64,000 bases of DNA from contig JAEUUG010000009.1 in assembly GCA_016787565.1 (NCBI GenBank), positions 186,001 through 250,000 on the forward strand, in the 5' to 3' direction. The translations under genes were made by a program, and so were the position numbers. Below the pieces are notes generated by a model that saw nothing but the letters and a program-made list of their open reading frames with translations, had not been told where the DNA came from and made no database searches. Shown here piece by piece: positions 1-8,338 of this stretch; position 1 is the first letter of the stretch, and every line of letters starts with the position of its first letter. Origin of the DNA: Cyclobacteriaceae bacterium (lineage in GTDB: Bacteria; Bacteroidota; Bacteroidia; Cytophagales; Cyclobacteriaceae).

Positions 1-950
1 TTTTCCTTATCGTTATCAACTTTAAACGGAAAACTGATTCCGAGATTTGGATTGGTGAACACTACCGTGTTATCCGGACCCGGTGCAATCAGAAAGTTAA
101 TGCTCCATTCATCTTTAACCGGCCCCAAACCATTGTGCCAAAAGAAAACCAACTCAGCTTCATTTTCGTCAGGAATAAAATCATCCATTCCAAATTGCAG
201 CTTATATTTTTCAAACTCCTCGATAAATCCAGTACGGTAAGCTGAGGTTAGCAGATCACGTTTGAGTTGCTCCGGTGCCCGCATCGAAAACATTCTGGCA
301 TAATCTCCCTCATAAATTTCCAGGGCATTTCGGTAGGCAATAAACGCATTGTTGTAATCCTTGTCGGATTGGTAAATGATTCCCATCAGTGCATGTATAA
401 AAGCATCGCGTTGATATTTCTCGGCCGATGAATACTTGTCACTTAACTGGTTGAGGCGAATATTCAGTCTTCTGCATTCCACCAGGGCTTGTTCTGTGTT
501 ACCCATCTTTAAAAAATTTATGGCTTTGAAATAAAGTACCATCAGATGTTCGTGATCTTCTCCCCTGTACACAGTGAGATTGGGATTAGTAAAGTAAGCT
601 GCAGCTTCGTTCACATAGTTGATGCGATAGTCTTCACCGAAAAGGTATGCCTTTTCAAAGTCTTCATTACTCGCCTGATAATTACCGAGCACAGCATGTA
701 ACAATCCATTGTTGGCAAAATAGATGAACTTTGCTTTCCCGGAGGCGAGGTTATCCTGCTTTTCTAATGTCGTGAGTGCTTTCTGAAGATCGCCCTTTTC
801 AAATTCTGAATTAAAATCCCAGTGTTTCTGATAATAATTTGCGCACGAAGAAATCAGAAGCAGAAGAAAAACTGAGATACCAACCTTCCATAGGTTCTTA
901 AAATTGCTGCTACCATCAGGCCGGGCTGGTTGATACAATAACCGAATCAT
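1..950 (-). CDS. COG3014-type TPR lipoprotein, 3' end outside window
   Basis: The reading frame opens at an ATG at 948-950 and stays open to the left edge, so the C-terminus is missing. The N-terminus has a lipoprotein signal: a hydrophobic stretch ending LLLLISSC, with Cys as the lipidated residue. The mature part is helical and TPR-like, with segments such as NTEQALVECRRLN and KDYNNAFIAYRNALEIYEGD that resemble the conserved core of COG3014. The gene starts 8 bp after the stop of the LpoB-like gene upstream, so the two are probably co-transcribed. COG3014 and LpoB-like genes are also neighbours in some gammaproteobacteria, which supports the assignment. The molecular role is unknown; an envelope function near peptidoglycan synthesis is inferred from the neighbour only. 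Confidence 0.75.
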   Translation of the reverse strand, partial: MIRLLYQPARPDGSSNFKNLWKVGISVFLLLLISSCANYYQKHWDFNSEFEKGDLQKALTTLEKQDNLASGKAKFIYFANNGLLHAVLGNYQASNEDFEKAYLFGEDYRINYVNEAAAYFTNPNLTVYRGEDHEHLMVLYFKAINFLKMGNTEQALVECRRLNIRLNQLSDKYSSAEKYQRDAFIHALMGIIYQSDKDYNNAFIAYRNALEIYEGDYARMFSMRAPEQLKRDLLTSAYRTGFIEEFEKYKLQFGMDDFIPDENEAELVFFWHNGLGPVKDEWSINFLIAPGPDNTVVFTNPNLGISFPFKVDNDKE

Positions 951-958
951 GGTGCAGT

Positions 959-1561
959 TTAATTCTTCACAAACTTCTTAATCTCCCGCTGGCCATACCA
1001 GATTCTTTTGTTGGTTTCTGTGTTGGTCAAAAACAATGTTGTGATATAATTAACCACACGCTTCTTCTGATAGGTATCCGTTTCGGAAGTCATCTCTCCA
1101 AATAACATCAGGTCAGCTCCTGCCTCTTTTCCCCACTGTGCGGCCGTAGCCGGATCAGCAAAATCCTGTTGTTGTGCCCGCTCCTGCCGAAGCTTATCGC
1201 GAAACTCATCCGATTCTACCAGCTCAGCAACTTGTGAATTATGAATAACGATTTCAAATTTTTTGATGTAGTTACTGGCATCGATGTGTTCGGAAGTTTT
1301 GTTCTTAATTGTTCCTACCACAATAACGGGCTTGCGACCTAATTCATTTGCATACTTCTTAAAAGCATCGGAATTGACCAGATCAAAAATCATCTGATCA
1401 GCAACCTGACGAGAATCTGTATCATTCCAGCGTCCGCTGAGATCAATGGCTGTATCCGGTGAAATTCGTGTTACAGATCGACTACATGAAATAAAGAGAA
1501 TGACAGATGATAACAGTATGGTTCGAAGCATATAAAGGATTTTTACGAAATCAATTCTCAA
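959..1561 (-). CDS. LpoB-like lipoprotein (penicillin-binding protein activator family)
   Basis: A protein of 200 residues with a lipobox FISC after a short hydrophobic segment, so probably anchored to the outer membrane. The mature domain has the LpoB/COG3417 pattern: DLSGRWNDTDSR near the start, RKPVIVVGTIKNKTSEHID, then an AGADLMLFGEM strand and a C-terminal KRIWYGQREIKK. In E. coli LpoB crosses the periplasm and stimulates PBP1b; whether this copy does so is inference. The first ATG gives a long polar leader; the internal ATG at 1529-1531 (Met11) gives a more typical signal peptide and may be the real start. The COG3014 lipoprotein follows 8 bp downstream, and rpe lies 17 bp upstream on the same strand. 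Confidence 0.75.
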   Translation of the reverse strand: MRIDFVKILYMLRTILLSSVILFISCSRSVTRISPDTAIDLSGRWNDTDSRQVADQMIFDLVNSDAFKKYANELGRKPVIVVGTIKNKTSEHIDASNYIKKFEIVIHNSQVAELVESDEFRDKLRQERAQQQDFADPATAAQWGKEAGADLMLFGEMTSETDTYQKKRVVNYITTLFLTNTETNKRIWYGQREIKKFVKN

Positions 1562-1578
1562 AAATCTTGCCTGAATTT

Positions 1579-2250
1579 TTATACCGTTGTAACAGAGATT
1601 CCTTTGAGTTGTTGGATAACATCCAGCGGATCAGGAGCACTGAATACAAAATTTCCAGCCACCAAAACATCGGCACCAGCATCCAGCAACAATTTGGCGT
1701 TCTGCATGTTCACACCTCCATCAATTTCAATACGGGCTGCCGAGTTAGTTTCCACAATAAGTTCTTTCAATTGCCGGACTTTGGCGTAGGTATTTTCAAT
1801 AAACTTCTGTCCGCCAAATCCGGGATTAACTGACATAACACAAACCAGATCAAGGTCAGCAATAACATTCTCGAGTTCAAAAACAGATGTATGCGGATTA
1901 ATTGCAACCCCGGCCTTGCAACCCAATGCTTTGATTTGTTGAATGTTACGGTGCAGGTGCGGGCAAGCTTCTACATGCACCGAAATTACCTCCGCTCCTG
2001 CTTTGCGAAATGCTTCTACAAAACGTTCGGGTTGAACAATCATCAAGTGCACATCAAGTGGCTTGGTTGCATGACGGTTTACGGCTTCCACCACAGGCAG
2101 CCCCATGGAAATATTGGGAACAAAAACACCATCCATGATATCCACGTGAATCCAGTCGGCTTCACTGTTGTTGATCATGGTAATTTCTCGTTCAAGGTTA
2201 GCAAAATCCGATGCCAATATGGAAGGTGCAATGATGGGTCTGCTCGACAT
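1579..2250 (-). CDS. rpe: Ribulose-phosphate 3-epimerase
   Basis: This 223-residue enzyme interconverts ribulose 5-phosphate and xylulose 5-phosphate in the pentose phosphate pathway. Family motifs are all present: IAPSILASDFANL at the N-terminus, WIHVDIMDGVFVPNIS (metal-binding His and Asp), VHLMIVQPE, HVEAC, VMSVNPGFGGQKFI and IEIDGGVN, followed by the phosphate-binding ADVLVAGNFVF strand. Length is normal for the family. It is cytoplasmic and metal-dependent. The next genes downstream encode envelope lipoproteins unrelated in function, so the shared strand probably reflects position only. Confidence 0.96.
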   Translation of the reverse strand: MSSRPIIAPSILASDFANLEREITMINNSEADWIHVDIMDGVFVPNISMGLPVVEAVNRHATKPLDVHLMIVQPERFVEAFRKAGAEVISVHVEACPHLHRNIQQIKALGCKAGVAINPHTSVFELENVIADLDLVCVMSVNPGFGGQKFIENTYAKVRQLKELIVETNSAARIEIDGGVNMQNAKLLLDAGADVLVAGNFVFSAPDPLDVIQQLKGISVTTV

Positions 2251-2297
2251 GGTAACGCTGTTAGATTGTCGTAAAAATAAGCATTAGCCTTATCTTC

Positions 2298-3917
2298 TCA
2301 ACGCTTCACTAGTTTGTACGTAAATCTGCGATCGCCTGTCCAAATGTTGAGGATATAGAAGCCGGATGTCAGGAGCGATAAATCAGCTTCATAGGTAAGG
2401 TTTAGCCAACTGAATTGAACCGTGTACTCACCAATCAGCTGACCCTGGGTAGAGAAGATTTCAACCCTGCTGACAGGTATTTCCGTTGGGTCATTCGGGC
2501 GAATACTGATTTTTCCATCGACCGGATTCGGGAAAACTACAAAGGGTTCAACCTGACTTGTGCGCTCCAGGTAATTTCGAACGGCTTTATAGTTCGGTAT
2601 ACCATAGCCCAGTTGGTTATCTGGATTCGAAGCCTGTGAAGCGGAATTCTTTAAAGCCTCTATCACCGCAAGCGCTGAAAGATCAGGGTATTGCTGCCAT
2701 ACACCGGCCACCAAACTGGCTATTAAAGGTGAAGCCAGCGAAGTCCCACTGGCCGAACCAACTGATCCATCCGAACGGATAACACTAACGCCTGAACCCA
2801 GCGCAGCCAAATCGGGTTTGATTCGGTTATCGGCCGAAGGACCCACTGAACTGGAAGAACTCTTTACACCCTGCGTAGTAACATTGGCTACGGCTATAAC
2901 ACCCTGAGCATCGGCAGGCGCAGTAATGATTCTCCAGGGCTTATTGCCCTCATTGCCGGCACTGCATACAACAATGATTCCGCGGTTCGCTGCCATCTGC
3001 GCTGCCCGCGATACTACTGTTGTTTTTCCATCCATATCCGACTGAATATAATTCATGGAGGCGTCATCAAAATCATAATACCCCAGCGAGGAATTGATGA
3101 TTTGAACGCCTGCACTATCGGCCCGCTCGGCTGCAAACAACCAATTATACTCCTCAATACGATATTCGGAATTAACATCTTCTGTAACATACAATTGAAA
3201 GGTAGCGTGGTAAGCACCACCTGTGTAGACGTTATTTTTTACTGCAGCAATCACCGAAAACACTTGTGTTCCATGATCATCATACTGAAAGACGTTGGTC
3301 GTATTGGACACGAAATCGAACGAAACCCCTCCATCAATTCTTCCTTCCGAAAAAAGCGGTTGAAAAGGACTGGTTTGATTCACACCAAAAAAACCTCCGT
3401 CAAAAATAGCCATGCTGATACCCTCTCCAAGGTTACCGGCATTGTGCATACTATCTACACCAATCATTTCGAGTTGTGCTTTTGTTGCCGATGCCGCGGT
3501 TGTTTTCTTCTCGCGTAGTGTGACTTGCTTCCGTCCTCCCCCAATCAGCTTCTCACCCGGTGCAACCAATTCAACCCGATCGACTATGCTCAATGCCTGA
3601 ATAGCGGGAAGTAAACCAGGCTGACATTGTACCAATACGCCATTCATCCAGCGAGTCTTGAAAAAAACAGTGGCACCAGTTGACCGGACGGTTTCAACGT
3701 AGGATTGATTAACAGGAATGTCCTGGTCATTCACGATGATCCCTTGCTTCGTTCGCCTTTCGATTGCCTTTGCGGAAAGAAAGGCTGAGGGATTTGAAAT
3801 GCTATACGGACTGCCGGCTTTATCTTTGAAAAAAACCATGTAACGGTTTTTTACTTGCGCCCATGCACTGGCACTGATCAAGAAAAGGAGTATGACAACC
3901 AGGCTACTTCTTGCCAT
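2298..3917 (-). CDS. Secreted S8 (subtilisin-like) peptidase with T9SS C-terminal domain
   Basis: An exported serine protease. The catalytic triad is visible: Asp in MAIFDGGFFG, His in DDHGTQVFSVIA, and Ser in SASGTSLASPLIA. It starts with a Sec signal peptide (SSLVVILLFLISASAWAQ) and ends with a type A type IX secretion sorting domain, opening with EPFVVFPNPVDGKISI and closing with GFYILNIWTGDRRFTYKLVKR-type strands. T9SS cargo is carried across the outer membrane and the domain removed or used for attachment. An upstream in-frame ATG (3954-3956) exists, but the ATG at 3915-3917 gives a proper signal peptide and only a 14-bp overlap with the gene upstream. The natural substrate is unknown. 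The T9SS machinery is not in this window. Confidence 0.9.
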   Translation of the reverse strand: MARSSLVVILLFLISASAWAQVKNRYMVFFKDKAGSPYSISNPSAFLSAKAIERRTKQGIIVNDQDIPVNQSYVETVRSTGATVFFKTRWMNGVLVQCQPGLLPAIQALSIVDRVELVAPGEKLIGGGRKQVTLREKKTTAASATKAQLEMIGVDSMHNAGNLGEGISMAIFDGGFFGVNQTSPFQPLFSEGRIDGGVSFDFVSNTTNVFQYDDHGTQVFSVIAAVKNNVYTGGAYHATFQLYVTEDVNSEYRIEEYNWLFAAERADSAGVQIINSSLGYYDFDDASMNYIQSDMDGKTTVVSRAAQMAANRGIIVVCSAGNEGNKPWRIITAPADAQGVIAVANVTTQGVKSSSSSVGPSADNRIKPDLAALGSGVSVIRSDGSVGSASGTSLASPLIASLVAGVWQQYPDLSALAVIEALKNSASQASNPDNQLGYGIPNYKAVRNYLERTSQVEPFVVFPNPVDGKISIRPNDPTEIPVSRVEIFSTQGQLIGEYTVQFSWLNLTYEADLSLLTSGFYILNIWTGDRRFTYKLVKR

Positions 3918-4593
3918 ACGACTCAATAGTTTGTATGAAAACAATTCCGCTTTCAATTTGTTGCTGGCCGAGGCAGTTTACCTGCGTGCAATATTTTAGT
4001 TGTGTTATTTCTTTTTGGATAAGGCCAATATTTTTTGCGTATACTTCATACCGCACATCCTGCTCTACAATCAAATCCTCATTATTTTCCTGTTCGATGC
4101 GAATGGTGTTTTCAAAAAAGTTAGTAGCAACGGTAATAGGTTTTTTCACATCGAGCAATTTGTACGAATCCGGATTTGTAATATTGAACTCGTTGGCATT
4201 CCATGACTTACCTTCCCTTACCGGAAAAGCAATCTTTACAATGGATTTGTTTCCTTCCGTAACCAAGGCGCGTTGATTATCTACCCGAATAGACCAGGTA
4301 TCGTGGTATACCCATGCAGCACTTGCATCCGGACGCGTGCTCCGATAAACAACATAGGTATACCCACCACCGGTTGTCGGGAATGAATCAACAACTTCGG
4401 TCATTAATTGATATGCTGAAACTACTGGATTTGCAGGTCCTGTATACTGCGTTTCCTGAATGTTATAAACCTGATAGATTCCCTTTTGAAGTGGTAAATA
4501 ATCCTTACCAATATCAACAGGAACCGATTCGTCCTCCGTACAGGCGAGCGCACCGAAAAAAACTAGAATTAAATATTTCGCAAAAGACTTCAC
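3904..4593 (-). CDS. Uncharacterised lipoprotein
   Basis: No family is recognised. With a GTG start at 4591-4593 the protein begins with a compact signal, KSFAKYLILVFFGALAC, and Cys would be the lipidated residue. The mature part is about 210 residues, beta-rich, with motifs such as DYLPLQKGIYQVYNI and FVREGKSWNAN-like segments typical of Bacteroidota cell-surface lipoproteins of unknown role. An in-frame ATG at 4645-4647 would add 18 polar residues in front of the signal and would lie upstream of the best promoter-like box, so the GTG is preferred. The gene overlaps the subtilase start by 14 bp, so the two are probably one transcript; this could be an accessory factor of the protease, but that is only context. 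Confidence 0.65.
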   Translation of the reverse strand: MKSFAKYLILVFFGALACTEDESVPVDIGKDYLPLQKGIYQVYNIQETQYTGPANPVVSAYQLMTEVVDSFPTTGGGYTYVVYRSTRPDASAAWVYHDTWSIRVDNQRALVTEGNKSIVKIAFPVREGKSWNANEFNITNPDSYKLLDVKKPITVATNFFENTIRIEQENNEDLIVEQDVRYEVYAKNIGLIQKEITQLKYCTQVNCLGQQQIESGIVFIQTIESYGKK

Positions 4594-4629
4594 TGATAAT
4601 GGGCTTTTTGGTAAATCCGCACCGGAATA

Positions 4630-4652
4630 CAAACGTAAGCCGGACAAAGTTA
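4630..4652 (-). promoter_or_regulatory. Two Bacteroidota -7 boxes upstream of the lipoprotein gene
   Basis: On the minus strand, TAACTTTG (4645-4652) and TACGTTTG (4630-4637) both match the TAnnTTTG -7 consensus. No clear TTTG -33 box sits at the usual distance. If either is used, transcription starts about 4625-4640, which excludes the ATG at 4647 and favours the GTG at 4593. Confidence 0.35.
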
Positions 4653-4674
4653 TTTTTTCTTTTTGGATTACCCT

Positions 4675-5244
4675 ATGCCCTTAAAAACCTTCGTTAAAGT
4701 TGGATCGATTACCAACCTCAGTGATGCACGCTATTGTGCGGGCATGGGTGTTGATTTACTTGGCTTTTGCGCCCTGGAAGGACAGGCTAATTATATCAGT
4801 CCGAAGCAGTTTCAGGAAATACGGGGCTGGGTTTCCGGCCCAAAAGTAGTAGCTGAAATTAGCGGGTTGAATCACGCGGCTGCTCTTTCTGCTATTATCG
4901 AAAACTACAGACCTGATTTTCTGGAACTGGGTGTGGCCGAGCTACCGGCTGTTGGTAAATTGTCCATTCCTCTGATTCTTCGTGGGACTGCCAGTGAGCT
5001 ACAGCAACTTACCACCGAACAAAAGAACATTGCTTTTATGCTGATTCAGGAACACGATAAGGTTGAATTATTGCCGGATGGCATACCTGTTCTTCTTGAA
5101 TTAACTTCTCTTTCAAATCTTGAAGTTTTACATCACCATCCTTCTTTTGGTATCGCGCTGAGCGGATCGTCTGAAATTAGTCCCGGACTAAAAAACTATG
5201 ATCACCTTGCCGAAGTGCTGGAGCAATTGGAAATTCAAGATTGA
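4675..5244 (+). CDS. TrpF-fold protein lacking catalytic residues
   Basis: The N-terminus follows phosphoribosylanthranilate isomerase closely: KTFVKVGSITNLSDARYCAG, GVDLLGF and YISPKQFQEI align with KICGIT..EDA, GAD..GF and YISPE of TrpF. The general base Cys of the KICGIT motif is Gly here (KVGSIT), and the general acid Asp in the ILLDT strand is Glu (VLLELT). The phosphate-binding end is altered to ALSGSSEISPGLKNY. Length (189 residues) is slightly short. No other trp gene is near. It is therefore unlikely to catalyse the Amadori isomerisation of tryptophan synthesis and is probably a paralogue with another role. The ATG at 4675 is preferred over an earlier in-frame codon at 4663. It is divergent from the lipoprotein gene. 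Confidence 0.7.
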   Translation: MPLKTFVKVGSITNLSDARYCAGMGVDLLGFCALEGQANYISPKQFQEIRGWVSGPKVVAEISGLNHAAALSAIIENYRPDFLELGVAELPAVGKLSIPLILRGTASELQQLTTEQKNIAFMLIQEHDKVELLPDGIPVLLELTSLSNLEVLHHHPSFGIALSGSSEISPGLKNYDHLAEVLEQLEIQD

Positions 5245-5254
5245 TCCAATCCTC

Positions 5255-7585
5255 TCAGATACTTAAATCCTGTCTCAGCCGTACAAAGACAGGCTCCCGG
5301 AACATGTTATCCTTCGTAATTTGTGCATAGCTTATCTCGGCTATTAACACAGGTTCAATCCAGGTGCTGATCCTTTCATCCTGGACTTTGCCAATCCCCT
5401 CAAGCTTTTTAGTGGTCTTGATTTTCTTCATTGCCGTAAGTATCTCTTTTATACGGGCCTCATCAAACCCAGTTCCCACTTTGCCCCGATACAGCAGTTT
5501 GCCTTCTACTTCTTCCGCGATATGCAAGGCACCAAAGGTTTGTCCCCTATCACCTTTTCCTTGTGTAAAGCCGATGATACAACAATCATGTGTTTGCCTG
5601 ACTTTTACTTTCAGCCAGAGGTCACTTCGCTTGCCCGGCAAATATTTTCCATCAACCCGTTTCGCCATGATCCCCTCCAACTGATGTTCCTTTGCGGCTT
5701 CAAATAATGAAACTCCGTCTGCAATTGCTTCACTGATTCGGAATGGTGTATCACTCCGGATGGAGTCTTTCAACCATGTTTTGCGCTTCAGCAATGGATC
5801 ATTAATCAGCAATCTACCATCCAGGTATAAGCAATCGAAAATGTAACAATACGCTGGATTGGATTTTGAATTTTTTTGAATGTTGGTATCACCCGAACTC
5901 ATCAGCCGATGAATAACTTTCTTAAACTCTGGTTTTCCTGTTTTGTCAAGGCATACAATCTCTGCATCAAACAACCCATTCGTACATCGAAAAGCTTTGT
6001 CCGCTATGAGTAACTCAGGAAATTGTTTTGAAATATCATTCTGGTTTCGACTTCGAATCTGCACTTGTCCGTCTTCAATGGCCAGCAACGCACGTATGCC
6101 ATCCCACTTCACCTCATACATATATTCATCGCCAACTGGCGGAACTGCCGCTGTATCGGAAAGCATAGGCTGAATAGTGTCGTGCAACCAATCTATCTGT
6201 GGTGTGTCGACTCGCTCAAAAAGAAATTCTTTTTCCTTGATTTTATATATCCTGAACTCACCATTTATTTCCTTACTGTTCAGCTTAAAATAGAAGCCAT
6301 CCCTCTTCTCTTTGGTGATTTCATACTTCCCGATTGCATAGATCCACATTTCTCCAGCCCCATATTGTCCTTTCGGAATTTGCCCATCAAACGTCAGGTA
6401 TTCCATGGGATGATCTTCCGTTTGCACGGCCAGTCGTTTTACACCCGGTCGTGGTGGTAAGCCTTTTGGAACCGCCCACGATTTCAACACGCCATCCTGC
6501 TCCAGTCGCAAATCATAATGCAAGTGAGAGGCATGATGCCGGTGTATTACAAAATTATCGTTGTTCCCTGTAACTATTGCGGGAGCCGGCTCAGGTGTTT
6601 TTGCAAAGTCTCGCTTCTTTGAATAGACTTCGAGTTGTTCGGCCGATTTATGTTTTTTATTGACGGGCAGCTTCCGGTTTTTGGATGGTGTTGCCTTCCG
6701 ATGGGTATGAAGCGCTACGGCATACGCACCAAATCCGTCCCAAGCATCACCGTCATGCATCACTTTGTCCACTGCATTTTGAATATTGAATTGCAATGGA
6801 CTCTTCACGTGGCTAAGTTCTTCCCACGTCAGTGGCATAGAAACAGGTGCGCCTTTACGCCCGCGTAAACTGTAGGGCGAAACAATACTCTGGCCTGATC
6901 GAATCCGATAGATGTCGATCAGTACCCGTCCCTTACGCGCATCTTTTTTGATATACAGCGTAGTATCATTCGGCCACCGCTCTACAAAGGGCCTGGCCAA
7001 TTGCTGAGCCGCTTCAAATACTTCAGTGAACTCCCATCTTGGTTCCAGTGGACAACAAATATGAATTCCTTTACCTCCTGTTGTTTTAACAAAAGGTGTG
7101 TAGCCAAATACTTCCAGGTGCTCCTTAAGGGCAAAGGCAATTGGCATCAGTTTTTTGAAATCATATCCTTCTGGCGGATCAAGGTCAAACACCATATAAT
7201 CCGGACGATCAAAATGCGGTTTACGGCTGTGCAACTGATGTAATTCAAGAGCTGCCAGATTAGCCAGCCAGACAAGCGATGCGGGTTCTGTCGCAATGAT
7301 ATAATCTTTCTTTTCTTCCTTCCCCAATTCCACAAACTCCAGCCAATCAGGTGCCCACTCAGGTCGGTTCTTCTGGTAAAAACTTTCTCCTTCAACTCCA
7401 TCCGGAAACCGAATCAGGGTAAGTGCTCTACCCTTAACGTGATTCAACAATGTGGGAGCAATCTTCAGGTAGTATTCTATAATTTCTGCCTTGAGTATAT
7501 GGTCATCCGGAAAAAGAACTTTTTCAAGGTTTGAAACCTCAAGCTTTCGCTTACCAACCTGAACCCATTGCGATTTCTTTGCCAT
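5255..7585 (-). CDS. ligD: ATP-dependent DNA ligase LigD (Pol-PE-Lig)
   Basis: A 776-residue multidomain non-homologous end-joining ligase. Domain order is polymerase/primase first (VFDLDPPEG at about 132-140 gives the metal-binding Asp pair, then KTTGGKGIHI), 3'-phosphoesterase second (FVIHRHHASHLHYDLRLE at about 345-362), and ligase last (YEVKWDGIRALL, Lys about 493 as the AMP-accepting residue, with the OB-fold behind it). This is the mycobacterial order, not the Pseudomonas order. The start used is the ATG at 7583-7585, 2 bp after the stop of the DUF4184 gene; the upstream codon would overlap that gene. No ku gene lies in the window, although LigD normally acts with Ku. Confidence 0.95.
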   Translation of the reverse strand: MAKKSQWVQVGKRKLEVSNLEKVLFPDDHILKAEIIEYYLKIAPTLLNHVKGRALTLIRFPDGVEGESFYQKNRPEWAPDWLEFVELGKEEKKDYIIATEPASLVWLANLAALELHQLHSRKPHFDRPDYMVFDLDPPEGYDFKKLMPIAFALKEHLEVFGYTPFVKTTGGKGIHICCPLEPRWEFTEVFEAAQQLARPFVERWPNDTTLYIKKDARKGRVLIDIYRIRSGQSIVSPYSLRGRKGAPVSMPLTWEELSHVKSPLQFNIQNAVDKVMHDGDAWDGFGAYAVALHTHRKATPSKNRKLPVNKKHKSAEQLEVYSKKRDFAKTPEPAPAIVTGNNDNFVIHRHHASHLHYDLRLEQDGVLKSWAVPKGLPPRPGVKRLAVQTEDHPMEYLTFDGQIPKGQYGAGEMWIYAIGKYEITKEKRDGFYFKLNSKEINGEFRIYKIKEKEFLFERVDTPQIDWLHDTIQPMLSDTAAVPPVGDEYMYEVKWDGIRALLAIEDGQVQIRSRNQNDISKQFPELLIADKAFRCTNGLFDAEIVCLDKTGKPEFKKVIHRLMSSGDTNIQKNSKSNPAYCYIFDCLYLDGRLLINDPLLKRKTWLKDSIRSDTPFRISEAIADGVSLFEAAKEHQLEGIMAKRVDGKYLPGKRSDLWLKVKVRQTHDCCIIGFTQGKGDRGQTFGALHIAEEVEGKLLYRGKVGTGFDEARIKEILTAMKKIKTTKKLEGIGKVQDERISTWIEPVLIAEISYAQITKDNMFREPVFVRLRQDLSI

Positions 7586-7587
7586 GA

Positions 7588-8334
7588 TTATGGTAGCGGT
7601 CTTGACCCTTTTGGAAAGAACATAACCCCAACAACCAGGAACGCAACGCAACAGGCGGTGATGCTGCTCACAACAAATCGCCCGATCGAAACAGCATGGA
7701 GATTAAAATCGAAACGAAGTAAAACAACTACCACAACAACCACTAACCACATCCACCAATATTTCCCACTTGGTTTCACAACCTCTACCGGATATGCTTG
7801 TAAGGCAATCACAACAATAGCTATTGTGCTTAATCCCACAAACGTGCTGATGTGTTGCAGTGCATACCACAACGGATAGTTAACACCTTGAAACGGTACG
7901 TATGACTGGTGGTAAAGTGCAGGCAGCGTTTTTATAAAATATCCATCACGGTGGGTGAAGGCATCCCAGAAAATATGCGAAGCTGATCCGATTACAGAAC
8001 AAAGTGCAAATGTTAATACGTGTGAACGAAAGTATTTCCTGAAATCAAATACTGCGAACGGATAAAATCGTCTTTGCAAGAATGGAGGTAAGTTTCGAAT
8101 TAAACTATGTTTAACAACTTCGTGAAAGAGAAAAGACAGTACGATAGTAACCGGCAGATTAAAATAAAACAGTCCCGCTACCGTATGGCTGTAAACACTG
8201 TCTACATCCATCTTTAGAAAATATTCGAAGTCGGGCGCAACTGCTCCAACAATCAATGCAGTGGCAGAAACATAGCGCGAATCCAATTTAAGCAGTGGAA
8301 GAATAATGGCAGGATGTGCTGGTGTGAAGGGCAT
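7588..8334 (-). CDS. DUF4184 family membrane protein
   Basis: The N-terminus MPFTPAHPAIILPLL and the following SATALIVGAVAPDFEYFL are the hallmarks of DUF4184. Several hydrophobic segments follow, including a striking run of valines near residues 210-220, so it is an inner-membrane protein with about five to six spans. Conserved His and Asp residues (TPAHPA, PDFEY, SHIFWDAFTHRDGYF) resemble the metal-dependent membrane hydrolase (YdjM-like) pattern, but no activity is established. It lies between the MFS transporter (4-bp gap) and ligD (2-bp gap) in a tight operon. The valine run arises from GT-rich codons and is coding, not a separate repeat. Confidence 0.85.
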   Translation of the reverse strand: MPFTPAHPAIILPLLKLDSRYVSATALIVGAVAPDFEYFLKMDVDSVYSHTVAGLFYFNLPVTIVLSFLFHEVVKHSLIRNLPPFLQRRFYPFAVFDFRKYFRSHVLTFALCSVIGSASHIFWDAFTHRDGYFIKTLPALYHQSYVPFQGVNYPLWYALQHISTFVGLSTIAIVVIALQAYPVEVVKPSGKYWWMWLVVVVVVVLLRFDFNLHAVSIGRFVVSSITACCVAFLVVGVMFFPKGSRPLP

Positions 8335-8338
8335 ATCC

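Noticed and set aside
52-240. A 62-codon plus-strand frame at the left edge
   Set aside because: It is antisense to the COG3014-type lipoprotein gene that runs off the edge.
3102-3518. A 138-codon plus-strand frame inside the subtilase gene
   Set aside because: It lies wholly inside a strongly supported gene on the other strand and has no recognisable motif.
3904-3956. Overlap of the subtilase start with the lipoprotein gene taken as a frameshift or fusion
   Set aside because: The later ATG at 3915-3917 gives a standard signal peptide and a normal short overlap, so no frameshift is needed.
7729-7752. Repeated GT/GTT-rich stretch on the minus strand resembling a microsatellite
   Set aside because: It codes for the valine-rich membrane span of the DUF4184 protein in frame, so it is coding composition and not a separate repeat.
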